Shown here: one piece after another, positions 9,232 to 17,232 of the stretch
How the letters are laid out: every line of letters begins with the position of its first letter
Position numbering within the stretch: the stretch's first letter is position 1
Origin: Phycisphaerae bacterium
GTDB lineage: Bacteria; Planctomycetota; Phycisphaerae; Phycisphaerales; UBA1924
NCBI GenBank assembly: GCA_016794945.1
Contig: JAEUIX010000155.1
Coordinates: forward strand, 1-19,249
Length of the DNA: 19,249 nucleotides
Reading direction: 5' to 3'
The notes under the pieces: model-generated
What the model was told of the DNA's origin: nothing
The model's input: the letters and a program-made list of their open reading frames with translations, nothing else
Database searches by the model: none
Position numbers and translations under genes: made by a program

Positions 9232-9242
9232 AGCCACCTCGT

Positions 9243-9860
9243 TCAGATGCGCGAACCGGCCGGATCCGTCAGGCGACCGGGGCTGACTGGTGCCAACGCC
9301 CCGGCTTGCTCGCGGAGCATTCGGCGCGCCCGGGCGATCCGCGTTTCCACCGTCGTCTCCGGCAGGTCCAGGATCGACGCGATCTCTCGGTACGAAAGCC
9401 CCTGCACCGCCCGCAAAAGCAGCGGCTCCCGGTACTCCTCCGACAGGCCCAGGGCCAGCCGCATGAGTTTCTGGGCCTCGTCGCGCCGGGCGGAGGCCTC
9501 GGCCGAATCCTCCGAAACGCCGCCGGTGGACTGCTCCGTTCGCTCCCGCACCAGCCGCAGCCCGTTGCTGGAAATCACGTGCCGCCGGCCGGCCAGCCGG
9601 GCCGCGTTCATCGCGACCGTCCGAAGCCACGGCACGAACGCCGCCGCGTCCGAAACGGTGGAGATCTTGGCGACGACCGTCGCCGCGACGTCCTGGAGCA
9701 GGTCGTCCACGTCGGCCGATGCGGGCTTGTGCGCGATGATCACCGCGGCCACCCACCGGCGGTGCTGCTGCCAGAGCGAGCGCAGCGCCTCGTGGTCGCC
9801 GGCGATCGCGGCGTCCACCATGCCCACGGGTTGGTCCGTTTCCACACCGTGCACGACCAC
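9243..9860 (-). CDS. ECF-type RNA polymerase sigma factor
   Basis: Directs RNA polymerase to a dedicated set of promoters. The protein of about 205 residues has only sigma regions 2 and 4. Region 2 spans about 18-92, with DVDDLLQDVAATVV (2.2, core binding) and PWLRTVAMNAARL (2.3-2.4, -10 recognition). Region 4 spans about 130-185, with LSEEYREPLLLRAVQGLSYREIA and the helix-turn-helix LPETTVETRIARARRML for -35 recognition. The start is uncertain: the 5'-most candidate is GTG at 9860, with GTG at 9845 and ATG at 9821 in frame. ATG 9821 would leave only one residue before region 2, so one of the GTG codons is favoured. It heads an operon with the membrane protein and PDZ protein and is divergent from tatC. 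Confidence 0.92.
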   Translation of the reverse strand: MVVHGVETDQPVGMVDAAIAGDHEALRSLWQQHRRWVAAVIIAHKPASADVDDLLQDVAATVVAKISTVSDAAAFVPWLRTVAMNAARLAGRRHVISSNGLRLVRERTEQSTGGVSEDSAEASARRDEAQKLMRLALGLSEEYREPLLLRAVQGLSYREIASILDLPETTVETRIARARRMLREQAGALAPVSPGRLTDPAGSRI

Positions 9861-9873
9861 CCATTCTGATGCG

Positions 9874-9894
9874 CCGACGGTCGGTGGCCGTCGG
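9874..9894. promoter_or_regulatory. Inverted repeat in the sigma factor-tatC divergent region
   Basis: CCGACGG (9874-9880) and CCGTCGG (9888-9894) are perfect 7-bp reverse complements with a 7-base spacer, beginning 14 bases upstream of the sigma factor's 5'-most start codon. It may be an operator or an RNA stem. No -35/-10 pair could be fixed with confidence on either strand between 9861 and 10051. Confidence 0.35.
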
Positions 9895-10051
9895 TTTGGC
9901 GTTACATTCTCGCGTCAACATCGGTGCACGGGCGCGTGACCGGCGCGAATCCGCGTATCCTCTTGCCTGCCGCCGGCGATCCGTTCGGTCGGCGTTCGGA
10001 ATCCACAGCGTGCTCGGCAAAGCCATTCAACGCAAGAACCGCGAAGCGACG

Positions 10052-11059
10052 ATGGGCCTGGGCGAGCACCTGGAGGAACTGCGTCGCCGCCTGCTGTGGT
10101 GCATCGTCGGGCTGGTTCCGATTCTCATCGGAGCGCTGCTCCTGGGCGATCGGCTGCTGGACCTGATGATCCGCCCGGTGCTCCGGGCGCTGCGCGAAGA
10201 GGGGCTACCGGCGACGCTCCAGGCCACCGGTGTGCTCGAGACGTTCATGGCGTGGTTCAAGGTCTCGCTCATCGCCACGGTGGTGGTCGGTGGCCCGTGG
10301 ATCCTCTACCAGGTCTGGAAGTTCGTCGCCCCCGGGCTGTACTCCAACGAACGGCGTTTCGCGTACGTGCTGGGCCCGCTGAGCGCGGTGCTCACGGCCG
10401 CGGGCATCACGTTCATGTACTGGGTCATGCTGCCGGCCGGGTTGGCTTTCCTTGTGCATTTCGGCAACGATCTGGGCGCGGAGAAGATCGAGACCGCCCC
10501 GGTGCCGGAGGGCGTGGTAATCCCCATGTGGCCGGTGCTCAAGGCCGACCCGCCCGACGCCAGGCCCGGGCAGGTCTGGATCAACGAGACGGTGCACGAG
10601 ATCCGGGTGTGCGTGGGCGTGGTTACCGATGCCCAGGGCCGGCAGGTGCCCGACGTCCGCGGCGCCGTGATCACCCGCCAGGCGACCATCGCCCAGCAGT
10701 ACCGCGTGCGCGAGTACGTCGACCTGTTCTTCGGGCTGGCGCTGGCGTTCGCCGTCGCCTTCCAGTTGCCGGTCGTGGTGCTGCTGCTGGGCTGGATCGG
10801 CATCGTCACGCCCAAGGGGCTCGGGACGTACCGCAAGCACGCCTTCTTCCTCTGCGCCGTGGTCGGTGCGGTGCTGACGCCCACGCCGGACCCGCTCAGC
10901 ATGACGTTGCTCATGGTGCCCATGTACCTGCTGTTCGAGGTCGGCATCCTGCTGCTGAGGGTGCTGCCCGCGAGCCGGGTCGCCGGGGCCCGGGCCGAGC
11001 CCGACGCGCCGTCGGGCGACGCCGGCCCGGGTGACGACGCCGATTCGCGGGGTCCCTGA
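10052..11059 (+). CDS. tatC: Sec-independent protein translocase subunit TatC with enlarged periplasmic loop
   Basis: Core receptor of the twin-arginine pathway, which exports folded proteins across the inner membrane. The 335-residue protein has the family marks: HLEELRRRL (6-14), the loop-1 glutamate in VLETF (E63), FVAPGLYSNERR (91-102), and LTPTPDP...LLFEVGI (275-299). Six hydrophobic segments lie at about 15-33, 68-88, 107-135, 222-240, 242-252 plus the following helix, and 281-303. It is longer than the usual ~250 residues because about 75 residues (roughly 141-217) are inserted between the third and fourth segments, on the periplasmic side. The ATG at 10052 places HLEELR near the N-terminus as in many TatCs; an in-frame GTG at 10010 is an alternative. 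No strong ribosome site precedes either. TatA/TatB are not in the window. Confidence 0.93.
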   Translation: MGLGEHLEELRRRLLWCIVGLVPILIGALLLGDRLLDLMIRPVLRALREEGLPATLQATGVLETFMAWFKVSLIATVVVGGPWILYQVWKFVAPGLYSNERRFAYVLGPLSAVLTAAGITFMYWVMLPAGLAFLVHFGNDLGAEKIETAPVPEGVVIPMWPVLKADPPDARPGQVWINETVHEIRVCVGVVTDAQGRQVPDVRGAVITRQATIAQQYRVREYVDLFFGLALAFAVAFQLPVVVLLLGWIGIVTPKGLGTYRKHAFFLCAVVGAVLTPTPDPLSMTLLMVPMYLLFEVGILLLRVLPASRVAGARAEPDAPSGDAGPGDDADSRGP

Positions 11060-11214
11060 GCCCCCCGGGCAGCCTGTTCCGTTTATCCGGTCGGGGTGCT
11101 CCGTGACGGCGACGCCGTCCGGGTGACCCCGGTGAAGCTCGCCGGGAGCCCGGCCGATCCTCCAAGGCGGTACCGGGCGCGTTCCCCGCGCCGGCCGAAC
11201 CGGAGCCGATCGCG

Positions 11215-12270
11215 ATGAAACTCCACGACATTCTCAAGGCGGCCCAGGACGCGGACGCGTCGGACATCCACCTCATCGCCGGCCACCCGCCGGTCATGCG
11301 CGTGCACACCGTCGTCACGCCGATGGACATGCCCGTGCTCACCCCCGCCGTCTGCAAGCAGTTCCTCGAGCAGATGGCCCCCAAGGAAGCCCTCACCCGC
11401 TTCGAGGCCACCAAGGACGCCGACTTCAGCTACTTCGCAGAGGGCCTCGCCCGCTACCGCGTCAACGTCCACATGCAGAAGTCCAACATCGGCTTCGCCA
11501 TGCGCGTCGTCAAGACCAAGGTCCCCCCGCTGGAGAAGCTCAACCTCCCCGAGGTCATCGCCCGCCTCACCTACCTGCCCCGCGGCCTGGTGCTCGTCAC
11601 CGGCGACACCGGCTCCGGCAAGTCCACCACGCTCGCGGCCATGATCCAGGCCATGAACGAGCGCTACGCCAAGCACATCATCACCCTCGAGGACCCCGTC
11701 GAGTACACCTTCCAATCGAACCGCTCGCTCATCGAGCAGCGCGAGCTCGGCGCCGACATGCCCAGCTTCGCCAGCGCCCTGAAGCACTGCCTCCGCCAGG
11801 ACCCGGACATCATCCTCGTCGGCGAGATGCGCGACCTCGAGACCACCGCCCTGGCCATCACCGCCGCCGAAACCGGCCACCTGGTGCTCAGCACCCTGCA
11901 CACCTGCTCGGCCGCGCAGACCGTCGAACGCATCATCGACATGTACCCCGCCGGCCAGCAGAACCAGATCCGATCGATGCTGGCCAACACGCTGCAGGCC
12001 GTCATCAGCCAGACGCTCTTCTCGCGCATCGACCAGCCGGGCATGGTGCCCGCCGTCGAGGTGCTGCTGGCGACGCCCGCCGTGCGCAACCTCATCCGCG
12101 AGGCGCGCACGTTCGAGATCCCCAACGTCATCGAGACCAGCCGCGCCCTGGGCATGACCAGCCTCGACAAGTCGATCGCCGAGCTCTACTTCAACGGCAT
12201 GATCAGCCGCGAGGACGCGATCGCGTCGGCCAACATGCCCGACAAGATCGAACGCCTCCTGGCCGCCTGA
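11215..12270 (+). CDS. pilT: PilT-like type IV pilus/secretion ATPase
   Basis: Hexameric cytoplasmic ATPase of the PilT family, which drives pilus retraction or, in related systems, twitching-type movement. The 351-residue length is that of PilT (about 345); the long N-terminal domain and Cys cluster of PilB/GspE are absent. Visible motifs: Walker A GDTGSGKST (130-138), Asp box ITLEDPVEY (156-164), Walker B DIILVGEMRD (198-207), His box GHLVLSTLHT (221-230), and the PilT-typical AVRNLIREARTFEI near 289-302 (AIRNLIRE in reference PilT). The ATG at 11215 matches the family's MxxxDLL-type beginning (MKLHDILKAA). A GGAG lies about ten bases upstream. It is the first gene of a plus-strand operon; pilC follows after 44 bases. 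Confidence 0.94.
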   Translation: MKLHDILKAAQDADASDIHLIAGHPPVMRVHTVVTPMDMPVLTPAVCKQFLEQMAPKEALTRFEATKDADFSYFAEGLARYRVNVHMQKSNIGFAMRVVKTKVPPLEKLNLPEVIARLTYLPRGLVLVTGDTGSGKSTTLAAMIQAMNERYAKHIITLEDPVEYTFQSNRSLIEQRELGADMPSFASALKHCLRQDPDIILVGEMRDLETTALAITAAETGHLVLSTLHTCSAAQTVERIIDMYPAGQQNQIRSMLANTLQAVISQTLFSRIDQPGMVPAVEVLLATPAVRNLIREARTFEIPNVIETSRALGMTSLDKSIAELYFNGMISREDAIASANMPDKIERLLAA

Positions 12271-12314
12271 TCCCCGCCCGCTCCTGACCGCACCCGCCCG
12301 CGAGAGACGCACCG

Positions 12315-13541
12315 ATGGCCAACTACCGCTACCAGGTCAGGACCCCCGCCGGCCAAGTGCAGGCCGGCGTGCTCGTGGCCGACTCCGTCGCCACCGCCGC
12401 GGCGATCCTCCGCAACCAGGGCGGGCACGTGCTGCAGATCAGCCCCCTGGCCGGCGGCGCCGACGCCGCGGGCTTCATGGCACGCCTGGCCGAGCTCAAC
12501 AGCGGCAAGCCCAAGGCCAAGCACGTCCTGGACTTCACGACGCAGCTGGCGGTGATGATGCGCGCCGGCATCAACCTGCGCTCGGCGCTCGAGGGCATCG
12601 CCTATCAGACCGCCCACCCGGTGATGAAGAAGGTCATCCTGGCGCTCAAGACCGATGTCGAGGCCGGCAAGCCCTTCTCCGCCGCCCTGGCCCGCCACCC
12701 CAAGCTCTTCGGCCCGCTCTACATCAACATGGTCCGCGCCTCGGAAATGTCGGGCTCGTTCAGCGAGATGCTCGACCGCATCGCCGCGTACATCGCCCAG
12801 GAGATCGAGACCCGCAAGATGGTCATCGGCGCCGCGATCTACCCCGGCATCATCGGCACCATGGCGGTGCTGGTCACCGTCTTCCTGCTCACGTTCGTGC
12901 TGCCCAAGTTCAAGGGCGGCTTCCAGGGCAAGGAAGAGGTGCTCCCCTGGGCCACCAAGTTCCTCCTGGGCCTCTCGGACATGATGGTCGACCGCTGGCC
13001 GCTGTTCGTCGGCGGCGCGTTCGCGCTCATCGGCGGCATCTACGGCTTCTCCAGGACCGAGGTCGGCGGCTGGTGGTTCGACAAGGGCAAGCTCGGCCTG
13101 CCCGTGATCAGGAACATGTTCCGCTCGCTCTACATCTCACGCTCGCTGCAGACCATGGGCCAGCTCGTCAACGCCGGCGTGCCCGTGCTCGACACCATCG
13201 CCATCACCGGCGACGTCTCCGGCAACCGCCTCTACGAGCGCCTCTGGCGCACCGTCTACGGCAGCGTCAAGCAGGGCAAGAAGATCTCCACGCCCCTGAT
13301 CAAGAGCAAACTGCTGCCCCAGGCCGTCGTGCAGATGATCTCCGCCGGCGAGGAGTCCGGTAAGCTCGGCGAGGTGCTCGACGAGATCTCCGCCTACTAC
13401 GCCAAGCAGTTAAAGGACCAGATCAAGGCGGTCACCAGCATGATCGAGCCCATCATGATCATCCTCATGGGCTCGGTCGTCGGTTTTATCGCCATGGCCA
13501 TCATCCTGCCCATCTTCAAGATGAGTCAGATCGTCCGCTAG
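12315..13541 (+). CDS. pilC: PilC/GspF inner-membrane platform protein
   Basis: Polytopic platform protein that couples the ATPase to (pseudo)pilin assembly. The 408-residue protein has two repeats of the T2SSF domain, about 70-195 (FTTQLAVMMRAGINLRSALE) and 275-400 (SLQTMGQLVNAGVPVLDTI; QMISAGEESGKLGEVLD), each followed by hydrophobic helices (about 170-195, 230-248, 375-400). The N-terminal ~45 residues are the family's short RYQVRTPAGQVQAG domain. Length fits (about 400). A GAGAGA ribosome site stands upstream of the ATG. It lies 44 bases after pilT and is followed by a structured 57-base gap before the first pseudopilin. pilB, pilM-Q and a prepilin peptidase are not in the window. Confidence 0.95.
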   Translation: MANYRYQVRTPAGQVQAGVLVADSVATAAAILRNQGGHVLQISPLAGGADAAGFMARLAELNSGKPKAKHVLDFTTQLAVMMRAGINLRSALEGIAYQTAHPVMKKVILALKTDVEAGKPFSAALARHPKLFGPLYINMVRASEMSGSFSEMLDRIAAYIAQEIETRKMVIGAAIYPGIIGTMAVLVTVFLLTFVLPKFKGGFQGKEEVLPWATKFLLGLSDMMVDRWPLFVGGAFALIGGIYGFSRTEVGGWWFDKGKLGLPVIRNMFRSLYISRSLQTMGQLVNAGVPVLDTIAITGDVSGNRLYERLWRTVYGSVKQGKKISTPLIKSKLLPQAVVQMISAGEESGKLGEVLDEISAYYAKQLKDQIKAVTSMIEPIMIILMGSVVGFIAMAIILPIFKMSQIVR

Positions 13542-13587
13542 CCGATATCTCTCGCGGAGGACCGCGCACCGGCGCGCGGTGTATCGG
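13542..13587 (+). repeat. Nested inverted repeat covering the next gene's ribosome site
   Basis: Outer arms CCGATA (13542-13547) and TATCGG (13582-13587) enclose inner arms ACCGCGC (13561-13567) and GCGCGGT (13574-13580). The outer right arm overlaps the start of CGGAGAG (13585-13591), the ribosome site of the following pseudopilin gene. In the mRNA the structure could lower translation of that gene or stabilise an end after pilC. A competing pairing of CTCTC (13549-13553) with GAGAG (13587-13591) would also mask the site. There is no U-run, so it is not called a terminator. Confidence 0.5.
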
Positions 13588-13598
13588 AGAGTCATCGC

Positions 13599-14306
13599 AT
13601 GCGTGCACGACAGTTCTCAGCGTCGGGCTCGCAGGGAGCACCCGGAGGCGCGGTTCGATTCACGCGGCCGCGACCACGCGCCCGGCGCGCCTTCACGCTG
13701 CTCGAGGCGGCCCTCGCGACCGTCATCATCGGCGTCGGCGTCCTGGCCCTCATCCAGGCCCAGGCCACCTTCGTCACCACCAACGAGTGGTCGACTCAGA
13801 ACGCCACCGCCACCTACCTCTGCAACGAACTCCGCGAGCGCGTCCGCTCCATGCCCAGGCACGACGCCGTCAGCGGGCTGTACTTCGACGCGTCCAACGT
13901 GCTCCGCGGCTGGGGGCCGGAGTCCAACGAGACCCTCGCCGCCGACTACGACGACTGCGACGACTTCGACGGCGCCTCGTTCGGCGCCGGCGGCACGTTC
14001 CCCGGCCCCATCGACGCGCAGGGCCGGCTGATCCCGCGCATTGGCCTCAACGGCCAGCCCGTCCTCAATGCCGAGGGCGGTTCCCTGCCGCTCGAAGGTT
14101 GGACCCAGACCGTCGCCGTCACCAAGGTCGATCCCTTCAACTTCGCCACCGTGCGTGCCCCGTCATACACCCGCGCCGCCAGCGGGTCCACGCCCGCGCT
14201 CGCCGTCGACCGCTTCCCCCTGAGAATCACCGTCACCGCCTGGTTCCAGGGTCCGCACGACCCGGCGCGACGCGAAATGGCGCGCGTCACCTGGATCCAG
14301 CCCTGA
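13599..14306 (+). CDS. PilV/GspI-like minor pseudopilin
   Basis: A 235-residue protein with a class III signal: a long basic leader (1-31) ending in RRA, then FTLLEAALATVIIGVGVLAL (from 32). The prepilin peptidase should cut A31|F32, leaving Phe at +1 and Glu at +5 (E36), both required in the family. The hydrophobic helix is followed by a heptad-like stretch (IQAQATFVTTNEWSTQNATATYLCNELRERV), as in PilV/GspI minor pseudopilins. The soluble domain holds an Asp cluster at residues 116-124 (DYDDCDDFD) that could bind a cation (inference), and ends with RITVTAWFQGP, typical of these folds. The leader is longer than usual (6-25). A good ribosome site (CGGAGAG) precedes the ATG. PilV or GspI cannot be separated by sequence alone. 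Confidence 0.85.
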   Translation: MRARQFSASGSQGAPGGAVRFTRPRPRARRAFTLLEAALATVIIGVGVLALIQAQATFVTTNEWSTQNATATYLCNELRERVRSMPRHDAVSGLYFDASNVLRGWGPESNETLAADYDDCDDFDGASFGAGGTFPGPIDAQGRLIPRIGLNGQPVLNAEGGSLPLEGWTQTVAVTKVDPFNFATVRAPSYTRAASGSTPALAVDRFPLRITVTAWFQGPHDPARREMARVTWIQP

Positions 14307-14311
14307 TCGAC

Positions 14312-14339
14312 CGCCGACCGCCGTCCGCCGACCGCCGTC
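14312..14339 (+). repeat. 14-bp perfect tandem repeat between pseudopilin genes
   Basis: CGCCGACCGCCGTC occurs twice back to back (14312-14325 and 14326-14339) in the 64-base gap between the two pseudopilin-like genes. It probably arose by slippage; no function is inferred. Confidence 0.7.
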
Positions 14340-14370
14340 CACGCACCCCGCGAGGCACAGGACCGTCACG

Positions 14371-17232
14371 ATGACCCTCCACCCCGCACTCACCGCCCTC
14401 CGCTCGAGCCTGTTCGGCTCCCGCCGCCGAGGCGTCGTCAGCGTGCTGGCCATGATGTTCCTCGTCCTGTTCGGCTCCCTCGGACTGGCCATGGCCATCG
14501 TCAGCAAGGGCAACCTGCGCACCGCCAGCACCCACATGCACGTGACCAAGGCCATCGGCGCCGCCGAGACCGGGTTGGCCATCGGCGCCGCCCGTCTGGC
14601 AGAGGCCGCCTCGCGGTTCGTCGTCGACAAGGGCGTCATCGACGCGTCCTTCGGGCGCAAGCTCTGGGACGGTTCTCTCACCGCCGGCGACTGCCGCCTG
14701 ACCGTGCTGGCCCCCCCCAGCGGCCACGGCGAGTTCGGCACGCCTCGCGGCGTCGCGCAGGCGCTGTACAACGCGCACGCGGCCGACCAGAACGTCGTCG
14801 CGTACTCCGGCGGGCTCAGCCAGCCGGTGATCGGCTCGGCCCCGGCCGGCAGCAACTCCGCGACCTACAGGCTCGACACCTGGGTCACCACCCCCGCGAT
14901 CGCCATCGACGGCAGCGCGGCGGAAACCGGCGCCCGCCCGGCGGCGTTCCAGCTGACGTACGCCCCCCTGGCCGACGGAGTGACCATCCGCGTCATCGCC
15001 ACGGGATTCAGTTCGGTCGGAACGTCGGGCTCCAGCTACATCTACGGCGGAGGCTCGGTGGCCGACCAATCCCGACCGCTCAGCCGCGTGATCTACCAGG
15101 ATTTCAAGCTCTCCAAGCGCCACCAGCACGCCATCGTTTCGCCCAGCCGCGTGCTGATCGGCAAGAACGTGAACATCACCGGCAGCATGGGCGCCGCGTA
15201 CACCGACGTCGCCCGGCAGAACGGCGACCCGGCGGTGCTCAAGAGCGACTTCATGGGCCTCGACCCGGTGCTCGACCGCAAGCTGCAGGACCTGTTCACC
15301 GCCATCCGCCAGTACGACGTCGACGGCGACAATCGGCTCCGCGTCACGCACGCGACCGAGGGCGCCGGCCTGCCCAGCAACAGCAGCGACTACGACAACG
15401 ACGGCCGGCCCGACAACGCATTCGCCGACGCCACGCGCGACGGCTACGTCGACGACTTCGACGTGTTCATCAACCACTACGACCGCAACGGCGACCGGCG
15501 CCTGACTCTCTCCGGCGCACTCACCGCCGGTACGCCCGCCGAGGGCCAGACACCCGAGTTCGCCGCCGACGACGACCTGGCGCTGCTCATCGATTCGTAC
15601 AACCCCGACCGCAACCGCAACGGCGTCGCGGGTTTCAAGGACGACAACAACAACGGCCGCTGGGACCCCGGCGAGGCCCTGACCGACTACGACAGCTCGA
15701 ACGGCACCTTCCCCGACCGCGTGCTCGGATGGCGCGACGGCTACATCGACGGCAAGGACGCCTACGCCAAGGTGCACGGCCGCCTGGTCTTCCGCGCCAC
15801 GCAGAACGCCTGGAACACCGCGCGCAGCCCCAACACCTATCAGAACTACGTCCAGGGCGCCATCGCGCCCCCGCGCGGCCAGACGGCCACCCAGTTCGGC
15901 GCCACGTCCGACGTGCTCCCCGACGTGTCGGTCTCCAACCTCACCGCCGCGCAGACGCCCCTGACCGCGCTGGCCGACGGCCAATCGTTCAACGCGCAGG
16001 TCGCCGCGCAGCTCGGCGTCAGCGCCGGCGCCCTCGCAACCTACACCGAGACCAAGACGAACCCCGCCAGCCCGCGGTTCTTCCGCGCCGACATGGACAA
16101 CGCCGCCGCCCGCGCCCTGACCGGCCAGAACCTCTGGGAGAAGATGCCCTTCAACAGCCCCCAGTACACCGACTGGTACATCCGCCCGCGCTACGAGAAC
16201 ATGGTCTTCCGCAACGTCCAGATCCCCGAGGGCAACAACGGCCTGTTCGTCAACTGCACGTTCGTCGGCGTGACCTGGGTCCGCACCTACACGCAGAACA
16301 CCCACGAACTCTGGTCTCTCTACGGCGGCCTGCAGTGGTCCGCGGCTTCCGGCAGGCCGGTGCCCAACACCGCCCCGCTCGATAAGAGCGACTTCCTGCG
16401 CTACACCACCGGGCTGGTCACCGACGGTCCGCAGAACTACGGCGAGTTTGCCGATCCCCCGGTGATCTACGGCGTCACGCGCACCGGCGCCGCCCGCGAC
16501 ACCAAGCGCTACAGCAACAACATCCGCTTCCACAACTGCCTCTTCGTCGGCTCGGTCGTCAGCGACACGCCCCAGGCCTTCACCCACGTCCGCAACAAGA
16601 TGCAGTTCACCGGGTCGACGCGCTTCTCGGAGACTCACCCCGACCAGCCCGGAAACGGCGACCTCAACCCCAACCCCGAGGACCGCACCGAGATCGCCAA
16701 GAGCAGCATGATGCTCCCCAACTACTCGGTGGACATCGGCCAGTTCAACAGCCCCACCGACACCTTCGCCGACGGGCCCCCGGGGCAGAACGTCCAGCTC
16801 TCGGGCACCATCATCGCCGGCGTGCTCGACGCCCGCGGCAACACCTCGATCGAGGGCACGCTGCTGCTCACGTTCGCGCCACGCGCCGGCGAGGGGCCGC
16901 TCCAGCAGTACGGGGTTCCCGTGGGCAACCCCTCCAACTTCAACGCCAGCCTCGGCTACTTCGGCCCCGCCGACGGTGAACTGGAAAGCCTGGACCCCCA
17001 GTCCCTTCCCATTGTCGGCGGTCGCCGGATCGTCGGGTGGGACACCGACGGCGACGGCCTGCCCGACGTCAGTCCCAACGACCCGCAGCCCGCCGGGTCA
17101 TCTCCCGTGCCCTTCTACGGCTACGGGCGCGTCAACATCACCTGGAGCCCCGATCGCGCCATGCCAGACGGCATCATGCTGCCGGTCTCCGTCGTTCCCG
17201 TCGCCGCCAGCTACCGGGAGCAGAGGCCATGA
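14371..17232 (+). CDS. Very large PilX/GspK-like pilus tip protein with calcium-type loops
   Basis: A 953-residue protein. The N-terminus has SRRRGVVSVLAMMFLVLFGS with a membrane helix (21-43), then AAETGL (64-69), the helix-to-head pattern of PilX and GspK proteins; these families also deviate from the FxxxE rule. They are usually ~200-330 residues, so most of this protein is extra. Calcium-type loops follow: D316-D320 (DVDGDN), D340-D348 (DYDNDGRPD), D353-D364 (DATRDGYVDDFD, EF-hand/dockerin spacing), D371-D375, D413-D424, D424-E435 (DDNNNGRWDPGE, a full 12-residue EF-hand pattern), D456-D463 and D891-D899 (DTDGDGLPD). A middle region has two FxNCxFVG repeats (626-633, 720-727), suggesting beta-strand stacking. 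Its stop overlaps the next gene's ATG by four bases (ATGA). A role as the calcium-binding tip with its two neighbours is inferred. Ribosome site AGGA lies eight bases upstream. Confidence 0.85.
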   Translation: MTLHPALTALRSSLFGSRRRGVVSVLAMMFLVLFGSLGLAMAIVSKGNLRTASTHMHVTKAIGAAETGLAIGAARLAEAASRFVVDKGVIDASFGRKLWDGSLTAGDCRLTVLAPPSGHGEFGTPRGVAQALYNAHAADQNVVAYSGGLSQPVIGSAPAGSNSATYRLDTWVTTPAIAIDGSAAETGARPAAFQLTYAPLADGVTIRVIATGFSSVGTSGSSYIYGGGSVADQSRPLSRVIYQDFKLSKRHQHAIVSPSRVLIGKNVNITGSMGAAYTDVARQNGDPAVLKSDFMGLDPVLDRKLQDLFTAIRQYDVDGDNRLRVTHATEGAGLPSNSSDYDNDGRPDNAFADATRDGYVDDFDVFINHYDRNGDRRLTLSGALTAGTPAEGQTPEFAADDDLALLIDSYNPDRNRNGVAGFKDDNNNGRWDPGEALTDYDSSNGTFPDRVLGWRDGYIDGKDAYAKVHGRLVFRATQNAWNTARSPNTYQNYVQGAIAPPRGQTATQFGATSDVLPDVSVSNLTAAQTPLTALADGQSFNAQVAAQLGVSAGALATYTETKTNPASPRFFRADMDNAAARALTGQNLWEKMPFNSPQYTDWYIRPRYENMVFRNVQIPEGNNGLFVNCTFVGVTWVRTYTQNTHELWSLYGGLQWSAASGRPVPNTAPLDKSDFLRYTTGLVTDGPQNYGEFADPPVIYGVTRTGAARDTKRYSNNIRFHNCLFVGSVVSDTPQAFTHVRNKMQFTGSTRFSETHPDQPGNGDLNPNPEDRTEIAKSSMMLPNYSVDIGQFNSPTDTFADGPPGQNVQLSGTIIAGVLDARGNTSIEGTLLLTFAPRAGEGPLQQYGVPVGNPSNFNASLGYFGPADGELESLDPQSLPIVGGRRIVGWDTDGDGLPDVSPNDPQPAGSSPVPFYGYGRVNITWSPDRAMPDGIMLPVSVVPVAASYREQRP

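Noticed and set aside
8572..10026. A 484-codon reading of the anti-sigma-position gene extended far upstream
   Set aside because: The upstream part overlaps the whole sigma factor gene in another frame and is Arg/Gly-rich; ATG 9231 with GAGGTGG is the natural start.
11105..11119. Small stem GACGGC / GCCGTC after tatC as a terminator
   Set aside because: Six base pairs, 3-base loop and no T-run. An outer CGGGGT/ACCCCG pairing exists but is also weak. No confident promoter for the pilus operon was found in 11060-11214 either.
11215..12270. Calling the pilus ATPase PilB/GspE
   Set aside because: The 351-residue length, missing N-terminal domain and missing Cys cluster, plus the AxRNLIRE motif, point to PilT.
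14287..16638. A 783-codon open frame on the minus strand opposite the large K/X-like gene
   Set aside because: Valine/glycine/alanine/aspartate-rich low complexity with no domain; the plus-strand frame has a good start, ribosome site, pilin N-terminus and translational coupling to the next gene.
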